NCBI GenBank assembly: GCA_021804185.1
Contig: JAJZKL010000065.1
Coordinates: 1 to 6,562, forward strand
Reading direction: 5' to 3'
From: Thermoplasmata archaeon
GTDB lineage: Archaea; Thermoplasmatota; Thermoplasmata; Thermoplasmatales; Thermoplasmataceae
Length of the DNA stretch: 6,562 nt
Position 1 is the stretch's first letter; every line of letters starts with the position of its first letter. A program made the translations under genes and the position numbers. Of this stretch, positions 6,071-6,562 are shown in pieces. Under the pieces are notes generated by a model. It did not search any database. It saw nothing but the letters and a program-made list of their open reading frames with translations, and had not been told where the DNA came from.

Positions 6071-6562
6071 CCCGGTTATCACCCTCCTCAATGCTGACCG
6101 CCTTGACGTTCCAGTCCGATGGGAGAAGTTCAGCTCCCTGCACGTAGACCGGATCTATGCCCTTGAAATAGTAATCAGTTCCTGCATAATCAATGAACTT
6201 GCCCTTCATGCTGAATGATACCTTCCTGGATTCAGATGGGGCCAGATGATCTATATTCCATGAAATGCCTCCCTCCGGTACATCCCCTGTGGGGGGTGAT
6301 GCATATAGGGTGAAGTCCCTCTCCTGCCCTGAATAGTTTATTATTTCTGCCTCTATTTCCATTGAATCCTCTTTCTGCACTGTATTCTCCTTTATGAAAA
6401 CAACGTTTGCTATTTTTGAAATTATGGGACTGACCGCAGGCTGATCCTCGTTGACAATTGATGCAGCCTTTCTTGCGATTTCTGGAATAAGGCTCTGGAC
6501 AAGCCGGAATTTTTCATTGATCTTCTGCCTTTTGTCCTTCTTGTTCATGAAAGATTTTAGGG
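6060..6562 (-). CDS. top6B: DNA topoisomerase VI subunit B, C-terminal part, 5' end outside window
   Basis: This is the ATPase subunit of topoisomerase VI, seen only from the end of the transducer domain onward. About 166 residues are visible. A basic helix (KDKRQKINEKFRLVQSLIPEIARKA) comes first, as at the transducer end. A beta-rich C-terminal domain follows, starting near NVVFIKENTVQ and ending with YVQGAELLPSDW, like the Ig-fold tail found in euryarchaeal Top6B. The ATP-binding GHKL domain and H2TH domain would lie beyond the window. The ATG at 6548 is not the start: the frame continues upstream without a stop as Leu-Lys-Ser-Phe, and a free-standing tail would be unusual. The stop TGA (6062-6060) lies inside top6A. 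The identification rests on this tail and on the intact top6A directly downstream, the usual archaeal arrangement. Confidence 0.88.
   Translation of the reverse strand, partial: LKSFMNKKDKRQKINEKFRLVQSLIPEIARKAASIVNEDQPAVSPIISKIANVVFIKENTVQKEDSMEIEAEIINYSGQERDFTLYASPPTGDVPEGGISWNIDHLAPSESRKVSFSMKGKFIDYAGTDYYFKGIDPVYVQGAELLPSDWNVKAVSIEEGDNRDEQ
6078..6087 (-). promoter_or_regulatory. Extended Shine-Dalgarno that sets the top6A start
   Basis: GGAGGGTGAT on the minus strand nearly matches the full archaeal GGAGGTGAT ribosome-binding sequence, with one extra G. It ends 7 nt before ATG 6070 and lies inside the end of top6B. A start at 6091 would place the site within the coding region. Confidence 0.75.

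Noticed and set aside
5417..6218. Plus-strand open frames of 156 and 138 codons opposite top6A and top6B
   Set aside because: They lie antisense to genes with complete family motifs, have no family resemblance or promoter, and are explained by the codon composition of the real genes.
6060..6548. Free-standing 162-residue protein starting at ATG 6548
   Set aside because: The frame stays open to the window edge, and the sequence matches the end of Top6B, so this is a truncation by the window and not a small gene.
1..6562. Mobile element, CRISPR array, defence island or other novel system
   Set aside because: I saw no transposase, integrase, direct-repeat array, tRNA or attachment-site duplication. 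The genes are metabolic, transport and DNA-topology genes with similar base and codon use throughout.

Overview
The window looks like a piece of archaeal chromosome, most likely from the Thermoplasmata (a Thermoplasma-, Cuniculiplasma- or 'plasma'-like acidophile). It carries both subunits of DNA topoisomerase VI. Its trehalose-phosphate phosphatase resembles, as far as I recall, the compact Thermoplasma acidophilum enzyme. Two genes have TATA boxes about 24 nt before the ATG with no Shine-Dalgarno, the usual archaeal leaderless pattern. Arg is often AGG and Ile often ATA. The placement is inference from protein resemblance and has not been tested by a search.

Plus strand, 1-4164: (1) the 3' part of a short-chain dehydrogenase/reductase, cut by the window start; (2) after a short gap with a small hairpin, a T-run and a TATA box, a 12-helix APC-family amino acid permease; (3) after a T-rich stop region and a second TATA box, a two-gene trehalose cassette. 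In that cassette trehalose-6-phosphate synthase (GT20, OtsA-like) overlaps trehalose-6-phosphate phosphatase (HAD, OtsB-like) by 29 nt. Together they would make trehalose from a nucleotide-glucose and glucose-6-phosphate, as a compatible solute or carbon store.

Minus strand, 6562-4169: a compact operon of top6B (C-terminal part only, cut by the window end), top6A, and a nitrilase-superfamily amidase of the Nit1/Nit2 type. top6B and top6A overlap by 11 nt, and top6A stops immediately before the amidase ATG. Strong Shine-Dalgarno sequences precede both internal genes. The two strands meet tail to tail with 4 nt between the phosphatase and amidase stop codons.

All genes look intact apart from the two edge truncations, and their catalytic residues are present. 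I see no mobile element, CRISPR array, tRNA or rRNA, and no convincing new defence or other system. The point most worth checking is topoisomerase VI in what looks like a Thermoplasmatales-type genome, because that order has been described as lacking it and using gyrase instead.
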